Assembly: GCA_017590115.1 (NCBI GenBank)
Contig: JAGGNK010013558.1
Location: forward strand, 14,125,752 to 14,189,751
DNA length: 64,000 bases
Source of the DNA: Montifringilla adamsi
Taxonomy: Eukaryota; Chordata; Aves; Passeriformes; Passeridae
Reading direction: 5' to 3'
Numbering within the stretch: the stretch's first letter is position 1; each line of letters opens with the position of its first letter. Below are positions 1 to 11,856 of the stretch, piece after piece. The notes under the pieces were generated by a model. It worked only from the letters and a program-made list of their open reading frames with translations, made no database searches and was not told the DNA's origin. A program made the position numbers and the translations under genes.

Positions 1-3000
1 TCCCAGGCTGACCCTCAGTGAAAATTAATAGCTTGTATCTTTGTATCTGTTTAATATTCCTTTCCAGAACATTGCCAAATCATTTCATCTGTGCTTAAAT
101 GGATCAGTGGTTTTCATCTTCAGTGTTTCCTCATTCCTCTTCTGGGTTTTACTAATTCTTTGTTGTTTGTAGGTATTTTTAAAATCAGAGAAGAAAGTTC
201 ATTGCTTTTATTTTTATTTCACAAGGTTTTCATAAAGTTGGAAGTAAAGGACAGATATCACATTAAAAGATCTATGTTGTCTTGCTCCAACTAAAAAAGT
301 GGACCACATCTATGCCTTTTATTAGCTGCATTACAGACATGGCAGTGTCATCATTTGCAGCTAATCAAAACATGCCAGTTGGGCACAGATTTTCTAAACA
401 CATGTATCAGTCTTATTTGTCATGCAAGTCATAAATTTAAACTGATGCATCTGTTACAACCATTGGTGCAGGAGATGGAAAAGATCCATAGGGAGGCTTT
501 CAGCTTTCCATTTAGTGCTAAAGTGGAACAGAACTCTATCAGATGTATTATTATTGTCATTATTATTTAATATCCCCCTCTGCCTCCCCCATGCATTAGC
601 CACTTAACAGAAAGCATGAGTGCAGCCCTTGTCTCAGACTGCTTGCCATCCAAGTGACAGACTGGTGTCCAAGGGACAATAAAACATATTTCAAAGAGGA
701 TGGCCGGGATCCTCCTGGAATGGCTGCATGGCTGCTCGGGAGAGGGGGGCCAGCTGGCTGGTGGACACAGAGGCATTTGGGGGTTGGAGTTGCTGCTGAA
801 GTGTGAATATGATGGTGCATGAGTTTTCAAGAATGGCACGATGGTGAAGGAACTCATGGAGTGATTGTGAGCACTGATACTTCATTAGCATAGACACCAA
901 GGAGTGACAGAAAGAAAGAAGCATAAGGAAATATATTGGAGATGCTGAATAACAGAGAGATGATGAACTGACCCAAGTGCTGCTGTAAATCTGGTCCTTA
1001 GGCCTGGGTTCAGCTGCTCTGCAAGCACTGGGCAGTGTCTAAACCTTGCATGCCCTCAGGCTTGCATTAGCCATGCTTCCAAGATCAAGAACTTTTTTCT
1101 GTCAACAACGCTCCTGACAACTCCAGCTTGAGGTCTGTTCTTGTGCCGTTTCTGCAGGACTCACATGCTTGACTTGGAAAAAAAATCCTTTCTTCATTAC
1201 ACTTTGCAGAGTTAACAAGTTTCCAAGAAAACCTTATGTACATCAACCTTGGGCAAAGGCAAGGGACATTCTTTGTGCTTCCAGGAGACCCCTGGAGCCC
1301 AGTGATGGCCACATTCATCACCCAGATGAGCTTTCCTTGGGAAAGCATACTTTGAATTTGTTCAGACCTTAATGAGTTATCTACGAACCATCAAATATTT
1401 CACATTCCATATGGATCATCCAGGTTTCCTAAATGACACCATCAGCTAGGGTGGCTGCAAGGAGGATCGTAAATAACTCCCTCAGTTTAATGAGTTACAG
1501 TCTGAGGAAAGGCTGTTCTACCAGGTAATGAGTCACAGCTTCACTTTGTTGTAGATCAGCTGAGACACTTGATTTACTGTGAGGGTTACCTGTATTAAAA
1601 CTAATCAGAGGCTATCGTGGAAACCCAAACAGACCCAACCTACCACAATTTAATCTCCCCACAAATAAAACCTACTCATAAATCACAGATAGCATGTAAA
1701 TGTGTCCCTCTAATGCTTCTGCTAGGAAACCTAAACCCACAAAAAGCTCAGAAGGATGTGAAAACTGTGGTGATGTTGGTGGTATCAGGCTAATTCATAG
1801 CACAGGAGATGTAAGATACATTCTGATGGCTAAATAATCAAGATAGAGAAAGCAATTTGACTGCTATGCTGAAATCTGTTTTCCTTTTGAAATGTAAAAT
1901 TGACACATTTTTACACTTTTATGGACCTTCCCAGAAAAACAGAGAAAATTATAGATAAAGGTATTAAAATTGTCATTGTAATTTTTACTTACTGAAAGGA
2001 CAATTCTAATAGAAAATCCAGTAATCAAAACATACTGCTTTTAATAAAAAATGACATAAAAAAACTGAGTTTCACAGAAATACGTGTATTTATTATGGTT
2101 GAAGCCTCTCTTTACGTCAGCTCTGATAATGAGCTTTTCCCAAGCAAACAACAGCAATAGTTCATGGCAGGTCTGTTCAGCTTGATTGAGAAAAGGCATG
2201 TTGATACAATGGAATGACTGGAGTGACAAGCACTCTCTTGAATAATCATTATCATATTGTCTTGTCCAGGTGGTAAAACAATCTCCACACAGAGGAGAGC
2301 TGAGACTGAGCCTTTGTTCAGGAGAAAGCAGCACCTCCAGAGCTTCAGTCCTCAACAGACCAGGTGGGCACTGCTGCAATTTATGTCAGCCAACAAATCT
2401 GAATATTTAAAAAGCCATATCTTTTGTAAAGACCTTGATTCTCATCCTCTCTGTAGATGTACTACTTCAGTTCTCTGTTCCAGAAAGGCATTTTTAATTT
2501 TGTACAAAAGGAAAGAATCAAGATCCTTCTTGTCAAAAGATTAATGATACACGTGCACATGGAGGAAGTTATGCAAGGAAGTTTTGTTGAGTACAACGGT
2601 TGTCTTAAGGTGCCATGCTCCATTTTGCCTCAATGTGATGTGCACAGACTATTAATAATAGTAAATTATTGTATTTGGGACAAAAACTCAAGGAAATAAT
2701 TTATAACAAAATCTGCATTCAAGCCATCTCTCAGCTTTCATGTACTGGTCATAAATCACTGCAGAGACATTTATGATTGATTCACAGGAGAGTTTTATAT
2801 TACCACAGAAAAATAAAAATAATAGTTGCCTTCTGAACAACTGTCCTTCATCCTAATTATGCAGCCCAACATATCCTTCATAATTGACAGTTAGGATGTT
2901 TCTCTCAGAAAAGAGACTTTGAAAGTCAGAAAGGGAGCTAAGGTGGAGGTGCAAAGCTGAATCCTGTGGGAATTAGCTCCCATCCTTGTGGTGTCAATAC

Positions 3001-6000
3001 AGGTTGTGGTGTATTTATGGCACCAGATCCCACGGAGCTCTAGGGAACATCCCTGACAACAATGTCTCAAGGTCACAATTTTAGTGGTAGAGTGAATCCC
3101 ATCTCTTGATGTCCCACCATAAGTATAAAAGGCTGGAGCTAGTTTCTTGATCTAGAGGGGAAGGACATTTAAATGAGTAGTGAGATATTTATTTTTTAAT
3201 CCATTTGAACTAGCCATCCCATGCTCTGATGTGATATGATAATTAGCATCCAAACCTCACTACTCCACCCTCAGCATTAGCAGAATGCCGTTCTTGGCTT
3301 GTGGACAGCCCTTCACACCAGAAAAATATAGGAGATAGAAATTGTGTCTTTTTGTCAATGAAAAATAACTGCTGAGGGCTCACCTGCAGGCCACTCTACC
3401 CAAACAGCAAACATTCATGTGAGAACTTTCAGGATATTTCCTGTAACCCATTTATTTTCTTTTTAAAATAGCAATGAAAAGTGGAGCAGGAATGTAACAC
3501 TGTTAAGAACCTGTCAGGCTTTGCCTCTCCTTGTTGCTCCATTTTCTCCATGCTTATTGAGCACTCTAGAATTAGCATCAAGCTTCAAGATAACAAGCTC
3601 ACAAACCTCCTTTAATGACACCTTCCCTTCCCTGACTTTTTTTTTTACAGGAGAGTTGTTCTGTTATGTCAACCAAACTACGGGCTCTGTTTGCTTCACA
3701 GTAATCAAATGAATTGGACATTTTTTTCCTTGAGGGCCTTGCTTATTTCAAGGTCAAGTAGAGCAACTCTTTGCTGCCTTACTGCGGGACTCTCAAATAA
3801 CTTAGTTTTACTCTTTGACTGCCCATTGCACTGCCCTGTTTTCATGTTGGAGGTCTGGCCAAGAGCAAGTGAATTCCCTTTATCTTTCACTGACTTAGCT
3901 AAGTTCCAGTGAGGTCAACAACTCCTCTCTCCCCTGCATTCCTGGGTCCTGCATTTCTATCATTGCTTCAGAGATATTGCACTCCTTCATACCAAACACC
4001 GCAAGGATCCTTCACAAGGGGAAGTTCAGCCTCTAGGGCCACGGGGATAAAAAGGCACAGCAAGACTCTGGTCTGCTCTTTGGATAAAGTTTGCCTGCAG
4101 ACCTCAGGAATGCTCTGCAAGTTCTTCTGAAGTGACTTCAGTAAAGGCTCCCCTCACAGCTGAGTCTTTATATCAGATGACCATTGCCTTAAATATCAGT
4201 TTGTGTACTCAGACATTACGTACCACAAGAGGCTGTTAGAGACATTTCATTTTCACATAGGCATGAAATAATTTAGGGATTCTCTTAATTCTAAAAGCTT
4301 GAACCAATAAAGCACAATAAACCACTAAACTCCCAATAAAATAAGTTTTAAAAAAAATTCAATTCCATTCTTGAAGTTGCTACTTGCTTCCATTAGTCTG
4401 TGTGCAAACCTTTGAGGAGCAAATGTTGTCAAGTCAATTATAACAGGCTATTACAGTAGAGTCAAAGACAAAGGAAAAACATTTAATTTTGGCCAAAATC
4501 CTCACTATATATTCATATTGCTGCCATTTTTCAAAGGCACATTGTTAGTTATCTACATGAACCTAAAAGATTACAGCTCAACTCAGGGTTATGTGTCCAG
4601 CCAAAACAGATTGTGACTGACCTTATGGTAGCCAGAGGCATTGGGATAGCTAAGGTGACAAATGGGTGTTCTTTTACATCAAGCTCACCCAACTGAAATT
4701 ACATAAGTATATAAAGTAACACCCAACAACACTGTTAGCTGCTCCTAAGATGAACCTATTGAATTGAACTGGGGTCATGCATCAGCTGAGGTGGTGAGAG
4801 AACTCAGTTCTTATTGCCAAAAAAACAAGGCAATAAAAGGCTGGTTTAGGGGAGCTGGTTTTGTTTGGAGGAGCTGTTCCACAACATCACAATGCCATCT
4901 GTGAAGTTCCTCCCTTTTCTGTCTGTACTGTCCTACTTTGTGTTTGCTGATTGCCTTGATTCTTTCATGGACAGCATAGGCCACTATTTTAATTATCATC
5001 TATAATTATTCAGGTTCCCACTCTCCCGTAACACCTTTTCCTCAGCCTGAGAGATGGAACACCCTTCACAGTGGCTCACTTCAGGTGTGACTACAGTGTG
5101 TCTTAGAGTGACCCTGGTACTACACATTCACCACAAAATCACACAGGAAACTCCCTTCCATTGGCAAGAAACAGCTAATCCAGAAAAGCCCTAAGCCAGC
5201 TTTTTACCAGCTCAGAGATGTTAATAAAATCTATTCTGCAAAGAGATACAACAGTCATTTCAATAAACCCAGGAGCTAGTACCGTGAGACAAATACAATG
5301 CTCTACATTATGTCTAGAGAAAAAAAATATGACTGGGCTGAAAGCAAGCGGTGTTTGACTGAAAGTGTTCACAGCAAGCTGCAAGATCCACTGAGAATGT
5401 GGTCATGGACAGTAAATAAAAGGCTGCAGGGGAAGTCAGCCCATGCAGCCATGGCTGGATTTCAAGGTGCCACTGAGCATCACTATAAACAAATTCTTTA
5501 CTAAGGGGACAGTCTGATTTACAAGTACTGGCTCCATCAAGTCATATCTAGCAAGAAGTGTCAGGGCACAACTGTTCAGTGTCTGGTTGAAACTCCACTT
5601 GCTTACAAAGTGTTTATAGCTCCCTTGGTCCAATGTGCTCCACAAACTTTCATACAAAAGCTCTGCTACATTTTGCTATTAAAGGAAGTTACTCACATGG
5701 TGGACACATAGAAGGAGCAAACTGTGTCCAGCTAACACTAAAAAAACCCCAAAGAAAGGGGTCAAAATGAAATCACAGCAGTGAACTTTGGGCTGACCCA
5801 CTAATATTAATGCCCAGAGTTGGGCAGAAGTGTCTGTGTGTCACCAGCAGCTGCGACTGTGTGAGGGCTTGGTGTGACTTCCCACACAAAAGACGTCACC
5901 ATCACTCCTCCTGTTACCTCACCACCTGGAAGATGAATTCTTGCAGACTCCAGGGAACATTGCCTTCTGCTGCATCATCAGCCATGGACAGCTCTGGCCA

Positions 6001-7307
6001 AGAATATTTTTCAGAGTGTGACAGTGACAGGAAAGCAGAACATTTGTAATAATGTGTTACTACTGCGAGTATCTTAGTTGTTTCACAAATGCACATCAAT
6101 GTATAAAATACAGATTACATTCCTTTTTTTGACTAAGTAGAATTATCTTCTAGAATTAGAGTTTCAAGGTCTCATCTTTGCAATAAAGAAATTAAATATT
6201 TTTATTTTATATTTACTTACAGTTTGGACAAGCATTGCTTTATGAGATGCTGATTAATAGTCAGAAAAGCAGCAGTCTGTTGTCCAGTAATTTACTTTTA
6301 ATTTTCTGATTCTGCAAATTAACTTTCCTACTAAATGAGGCGTTAGGCTGATGTCAATATTTGCAGGTACTCCACAATTATACTGTGTTTGCTAAATGAC
6401 ATTGCTTTAATTCAAAAGTCATTCAGATTTCCATTTAGACCATGATCCTGGCTGGGTACCTAACTCTGCTGTAAAAGTGTTGCATGCCCTCAGGTTTCAT
6501 GGAGTCAGTGGCACTGGAGATTACTCAGCTGCCTTCAGATCCAAGTCTCATTTATTTGGGAAACCATAATTAGAGTTTATAAGCCAGGTTTATGCAATGT
6601 GGATTGTAGACAAGACACCCAACTCTTGCATTCAGGAATCTCCTCTCCTTTTTAACTCTTTTTATAGGTGGAGATTTCAAGGTGAACCTTGACCTCTTGT
6701 TAAACTAATGTGTCCTAATTTTTTGCATTTTTAGCTTCAGTGAGGTGCTCTCCATCCTTTCATCATGTGGGGGAAGGAACAGCTATCTAATCTGCTTGTC
6801 CGAAGGAAATGCCTTTTTAATGAGTCCAAGTCTCCAGCAGGACTCAAAATAGCAAGGCAGTAAAGCCAGAAGTGTTTATAGAAAGAAATTGCTTTAAAAC
6901 TGTTAGTGTCATGGTATCTCAGAAATGACAGCTGCTGATACATCCACAAGCTGCCCCAGTCTCAGTTCTTCTTACTGCCATACACCCTTGGCTGCTGGGC
7001 ACACTTACACCCCCATTCTACACCAGTAGGTGATTAAAATCCCTTCCTGTCTCCTCCCTCCTGTGCCAGCTGGTCCACAGGGTTTTGCACCAGAGAATAA
7101 CGAAATATAATTTCAAAGCCATCCAAGGAAAAGCCTCTTGGCCAAAGCCCTGGGATCTCATGTTTATTTACATTTTCTTCCTTGTACTTTGAACATATCT
7201 GAAGTTATTCCTTATTGTCTTAATATGTAAGCCTTCCCTCAGACAAATGCACCAGGCAGGACCAGTCAGGGGTGCAGATCTGGTGCCAAGGGGATATGAT
7301 TTACATT

Positions 7308-7328
7308 ACATGTAAATCTGTTTTGGCA
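7308..7328. repeat. Perfect inverted repeat, 9-bp arms
   Basis: The arm gatttacat is followed by 3 bp (tac) and its exact reverse complement atgtaaatc. It is AT-rich and isolated in the 5' flank. It could be a chance palindrome or a dimeric binding site. Confidence 0.85.
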
Positions 7329-9410
7329 GCACATGAGCTCTGCTTTCATCCAAATGGCTTAAAGCAACTGAAAACTGGCCCAAACATAGATACAGTGTCC
7401 TGGAAAGAAACCCAAATGGGTGTAGTCTGAGACTGGTATCTGAGACAGCTGCGCCTGATTTTTAACCTCACTGGTCGGATTTTGAACGGAGCAGAATGCA
7501 AACCTCTCAGGGACATTATTTTCCTCTACCTAATGCAGGGGTGTGACATCCTCCCAGCCAGATGAGAGCATCTTCTCTGCCAGAGCCAGTGTCAGAACCC
7601 GGCAGACTGAGGCAAGCATGTCCCGAGGGCGGCTCTCAGGATGATGTTCCTCAGTCACCCTTGCAATTATCTCAGATTAGCAGCGATTTACAGCCGGGCT
7701 GGCACCCAGGGCCACGGGGCAGGAGAGCAGCCCCAGCACTGCACAAACACCTGTCTGAAACCATAGCCATGGGGAGGGGTGAGGATGCAGGCACTTGGGT
7801 GGGTGTCAGGCTGCAATAGCTGCTCCTGACCTGCAGCAGTGCAAAGGAGAGCAATGAAGCGCAGTCACCCAGTAGAGAACATCCAGACAGGTTCTGGTGG
7901 CAGAAGTCAACAGTTATGGTTGCAGCCCTGCTTTGTTTGGTGGGTTTTTTAAAAATGTATATCACAGGTCTTCTGTAAGACCACTGTTTTCTCTTAGCAC
8001 CTCATCTTGGTTTTCCCTGCTTCATCCTCAGCAGGAATAGGTGTAGTGCTCCAGTGGGGCTGTACTGGGTGAGGCACACATTAGCTCCCTGGACTGTAAA
8101 ATATGTCTGGAAGGTTTGGGAATACGATTCCAATGGCAATTGTAGAGATGCCTAATGATACAGCTCAGCTGCTTGCTTTGGCACATTTCACAGGAGTGCT
8201 TTCCACCAGCTCTGCTGAAGGGAAATCATCCTCTCCTGCTCCTTCTCCTGTTACCCACACTGCTGATGGTCAAGCTTAGATTTTCAGTTTGCACTTTTGC
8301 CCCTTGAGGTGTAAGATACCAGTCAAGTACTTCACTAAGGTCCTCACCCTGCACAGCTCCCCCTCAGTTCTTCAGTGCCACACACTCCATATACCACAGG
8401 CAACGACTCTGCATATGGATCAAAAAAGTTGTGCCTGCCGAGTATCAAGACCCAGCTAATGTGGAGTAATTTTAACCATGAACAGAAGGGTGGAAAAGTG
8501 AACTAAAGAAGAAACTGTTTCAGCGTGGTGATGGACTAAGAAAACTCTGCCTGCTAAGGTTACCCAGAGGTGAATGTTGACACAAGCCCAGGAGCAAGGA
8601 GATGTCCAGAGACAAGGTGCAATGAGATGGTCTCAGGAGAGCTGGCTTGTTTAAGATTGGAGTGCCCACCCTTATCTAGGGCAGCACGCTGCCTGCCAGC
8701 AATGAAAGCTGGAGTGTTTATGAAAACCTGACAAGGTATCTGCAAGATGCTTTAGTAGAAATTACTGTGGGGGAAAGTTTGCTTTGGATGTGGAAAGAGC
8801 TGAGAACTCTGTTGGCAAAACTGCTGAGCCCTGAGGAGAAGGGACTGTTCTAGCTGTAGAGTCATTTTTTATTCTAGGCTAATGATAATCCAAGAACATT
8901 AGTATTCCACACATTAGTAGTTAAAGCTGAGTCAATTTAGGCCAGAAAAGCTGTTTGGGTATAGCAATAATTAACTATTAAATCCAACCAGGTCACTTGT
9001 CCATCCCTGAAGCATTCTACTGAGATCTCTCAGGAATATGGTCTGTTTAGAGGTGGCAAAAAGAAAACTCAGGTCTACCAATGTACCTCAAGTGGAGAAG
9101 CAAGACCCTCACTCTTTTTTTTTTACAGCAGAGCAACCCAGGAGGAATTTTTCTAGAGGAAATAAGTATGAGTGTACAACATAAATAAGAGAAAAAAATC
9201 CAGGCATTCTGTCTCTTCTGGACAGAAATGGAACTGAAAATTGTATTCTGCTGCAATAAACCAAGCAACCAGATGTTTTAGATAATTAGTATTAGAGTAA
9301 AATTTTTCTAGCAGCTGTTTTCCTTGTGAAAGACAAGAAGTGTATCAGCCTGAACAAATTCTTCCAACAGGATGTCTAAGATGTGATCGAGACACATGAT
9401 GTCATTTGCA

Positions 9411-9431
9411 TATATTATATATATATATATT
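9411..9431. repeat. (AT)n dinucleotide microsatellite
   Basis: About 20 bp of alternating T and A with one TT interruption, in the 5' flank. Simple repeat. Confidence 0.9.
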
Positions 9432-10848
9432 TTCTCAAGTGCTTTAAAGTATCAACTTGAATATTGGTAACTGCAGTAGCACGTGCAGAAGTTTACTTCT
9501 GCCTCCACATATATACTCAGTGAGTTAGATGAGTTTCCAGAGCTTTGTTGTCTTTAGCATCTAACCTAGAGCAGGCAAAAGATGACTGGAAAGACCAGCA
9601 TGCCCCAAAAATCTGTATTGGTTCTGTTGAGTGGTGTTTTTTCCAGGAAACTTTAAGACTTCCCCTAGCATAACTCTGTATGTTCAAGTATTTTAAGAGA
9701 CACCACTCTGGTTTCACCTATTTAAAAGTCTGTGAGCTTGTCCATCCTGTTTATCACGCACTACAGCATCCACCTGGAGCAAAGCATCTGTCTAGCCACG
9801 CTAATTGAATTAGTCTGTGAATTTACCCATCTAGAGATAGAGACCTTGCTAGCTTCCCAACTTCAGGATTTTTACAGAAGAGGTGCCTAAATAAACACTT
9901 TAGGAAAGAGATGAGCTCTTTTGTTGTCTAAAGATATTTCCAGAACACTTGCCTTTTTGGGGTTTCTCTGGTGGAAGAACCAGTTTTTTCAGGATGGAAA
10001 ACAAACACCTTATGAACTGGCAGAAACCTGTATGGAAAAGCCAGTTTCTCATGGGCTCATGCAAAACCCTTGGCAATTGAGGCCTCAGGTAGCTTCTAAT
10101 GTGCATCTTGTGAGGCTTGCAATGGCTGGAGGACTGATCTGTATCTCATTAAAATTAAGACCACTCATCTGCAAGCACCAGGCTGTTCTCCTCACTAATT
10201 ATTTGATAACGATGCCTCAGGCCATTAATATTGGAGGCTGTGCCCCTGAGGTGGAGTGGACTATTGACTCCTGTTGATGTGGCACAGACCAGCTGGAAAA
10301 GCTGTGGCAAGACAAAGTTCAGCATGGGAGGGACCTGTTGGCAGCTGATGAGGGAAGGGCAGCGACTGAGTGTGCCAGGTCTCTCAATTTTCTCTCCAGC
10401 AATGGTTTGCAGTTCTGCAATGTGCACCAGCTGGTCTGAGTGAAGATTCATCAGCCTGGGTGGAGATGCTGCTCAGAGATTTTCAGCATCGTGCTTAATA
10501 AGGTTACTCATGTAAAAATAGGCCAAAATAAAAAGCCCCCAAGAGCTGATAATATTTTGGGAGAACACAAAAAGGGTATGGGAAGAAAAAAAGGCTCATT
10601 CAAAATATCAGTTCTCTTGACTTCCTGGTACTGACTGGTTTATGCTCTGAAAATTAGAACAGTCCTAAATTCCATTTTCAGAGATATCTTCTGAGGTGCT
10701 CAGGAGCTTCAAGGCATCAAATGCCTTTGAAAGTGAAATTTAGGATGCAAATCATGGGGTATTTCTGAAAAATGTAACCTTTGTTTCCATAAAAACTCTT
10801 CCTCTCAAAGGCCATGGGCATCCCAGTACTAAATGAATCATGGATTTA

Positions 10849-10911
10849 AAGTTCCATATAACTTGGAGTTTACTCCAAGTAAGTTCCATATAACTTGTGT
10901 TATTACACAAG
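10849..10911. repeat. Duplicated 16-mer, each copy followed by its own hairpin
   Basis: The 16-mer aagttccatataactt occurs at 10849-10864 and again, exactly, at 10881-10896 (period 32). Copy 1 runs into a perfect inverted repeat at 10861-10880 (arms acttggag and ctccaagt, 4-bp loop). Copy 2 runs into a different perfect inverted repeat at 10894-10911 (arms cttgtgt and acacaag, 4-bp loop). The unit lies about 180 bp before the CpG island. Confidence 0.8.
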
Positions 10912-11378
10912 GAAGTAGAACAGCAGCCCCCAGTGTGGATCCAGAAATGAACAAGAAAAGTGCATCTGTAGAGTGAAACAGATCAGGTTTTGCAATTACG
11001 CCGACAAGGAATGTGATCTGTAATAGTAGAAGTGAAGATTAGTGGTTTTTAACAGAAGATATCTCCTGAAATTAGAACTCGAGGTGGGGCTGACCACAAA
11101 GGGCACCACGGAAGGCAGGTGCCAGGGGCACGAAGCGCCAAGGCTGGCGCACATGGCAGTGCCAGTGCGACGCAAGCCACCTCCAGCCGCTCATTTCTTC
11201 TTACGTTCAATTTTGTGGTGCCTCCGCTCCCCTTTGCAAAGGGGCCCTTCCAACCGAACGGATCGGGGGGCACACTCCGGCAGGGAGCCGGCCGGGAGGA
11301 TGAGGGGGCATCCTGCCCTCCACCTGCGGGGAGAGCCCGCGCTGCCGGCGCCGCGCGGGAGCATCGCCGCTCGCTCCG

Positions 11379-11579
11379 ATGGCGGGCGCGCCGCGGGGCA
11401 GCGGACTCGGCNCCCCTCGCCGGCGGGGACGCGGATTCGGCCTGCGCGGAGCCGGCGGAGAGAGGGAGCGCGGCCGGGCGAGGGGAGGGGAGAAGCGAGG
11501 AGGCGGCGGCGGAGGCGGCGGCGAGCTGGCCATGGCAGCAGCCCGCGGGCGGAGAGGCAGCCGCGGGTTGCCGCTGTGA
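11379..11579 (+). other. Upstream ORF in the SLCO3A1 leader
   Basis: ATG at 11379 opens a 66-codon frame that stops at 11579, 103 nt before the main start. A second in-frame ATG at 11532 sits in a strong initiation context (gccatgg: G at -3 and G at +4) and would give a 15-residue Arg/Gly-rich peptide. If transcription starts upstream of 11532 this uORF could lower initiation at the main ATG. The peptide is low-complexity and probably matters only for regulation. The N at 11412 lies inside the longer form. Confidence 0.4.
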
Positions 11580-11682
11580 TTGGCACCCCGAGGAGGAGGA
11601 GGAGGAGAAGGCGGAGGAGGAAGGCGCGGAGCAGCCGCGGGGCCCGCCATCCCGCGGCGGCGGAGCGGCGGTGCCCGGGAGG

Positions 11683-11856
11683 ATGCCGGGGAAGCGGGGC
11701 TCGGCGGGCGGCGGCGGCGGCAGCGAGCTCCCGGGGGCCGGCGCGCCGCGGCAGCGCAGGCGGCGGAGGAAGGTCTCCTGCTTCTCCAGCATCCAGCTCT
11801 TCCTGGTGTCCGAGTGCGCCCTGATGCTGGCCCAGGGCACGGTGGGAGCCTACCTG
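11683..11856 (+). CDS. SLCO3A1: SLCO3A1 (OATP3A1) coding exon 1
   Basis: First coding exon, 58 codons, of a 12-transmembrane sodium-independent organic anion transporter of the plasma membrane. Known substrates of the family member include prostaglandins E1/E2 and thyroxine. The start MPGKRG is chosen because it aligns with the mammalian MQGKK start and has A at -3. A Gly/Ser linker (residues 7-20) leads to a basic run RQRRRRRK (23-30), where the human protein, as I remember it, has a lysine run. From residue 31 the match is close to identical: VSCFSS, then LFLVSECALMLAQGTVGAYL, the beginning of TM1. The exon ends in phase 0 at CTG, followed by the consensus donor gtgagt. The frame is also open 5' of this ATG as far as another ATG at 11119; I take that as a GC effect, not as coding. 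Confidence 0.95.

Larger units (their letters stand above)
1..11080. other. 5' flanking / intergenic DNA, no gene recognised
   Basis: Moderately AT-rich sequence with stops in all frames. The ORFs are short (at most about 120 codons) and none resembles a known protein. No splice-flanked conserved coding block was seen. Contents noted separately are a 9-bp-arm inverted repeat (7308), an AT dinucleotide run (9411) and a duplicated hairpin unit (10849). Three AATAAA hexamers lie within 35 bp (4306-4311, 4316-4321, 4335-4340), but no transcript can be assigned to them. In mammals SV2B lies upstream of SLCO3A1; I see no recognisable SV2B coding sequence here. Confidence 0.7.
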
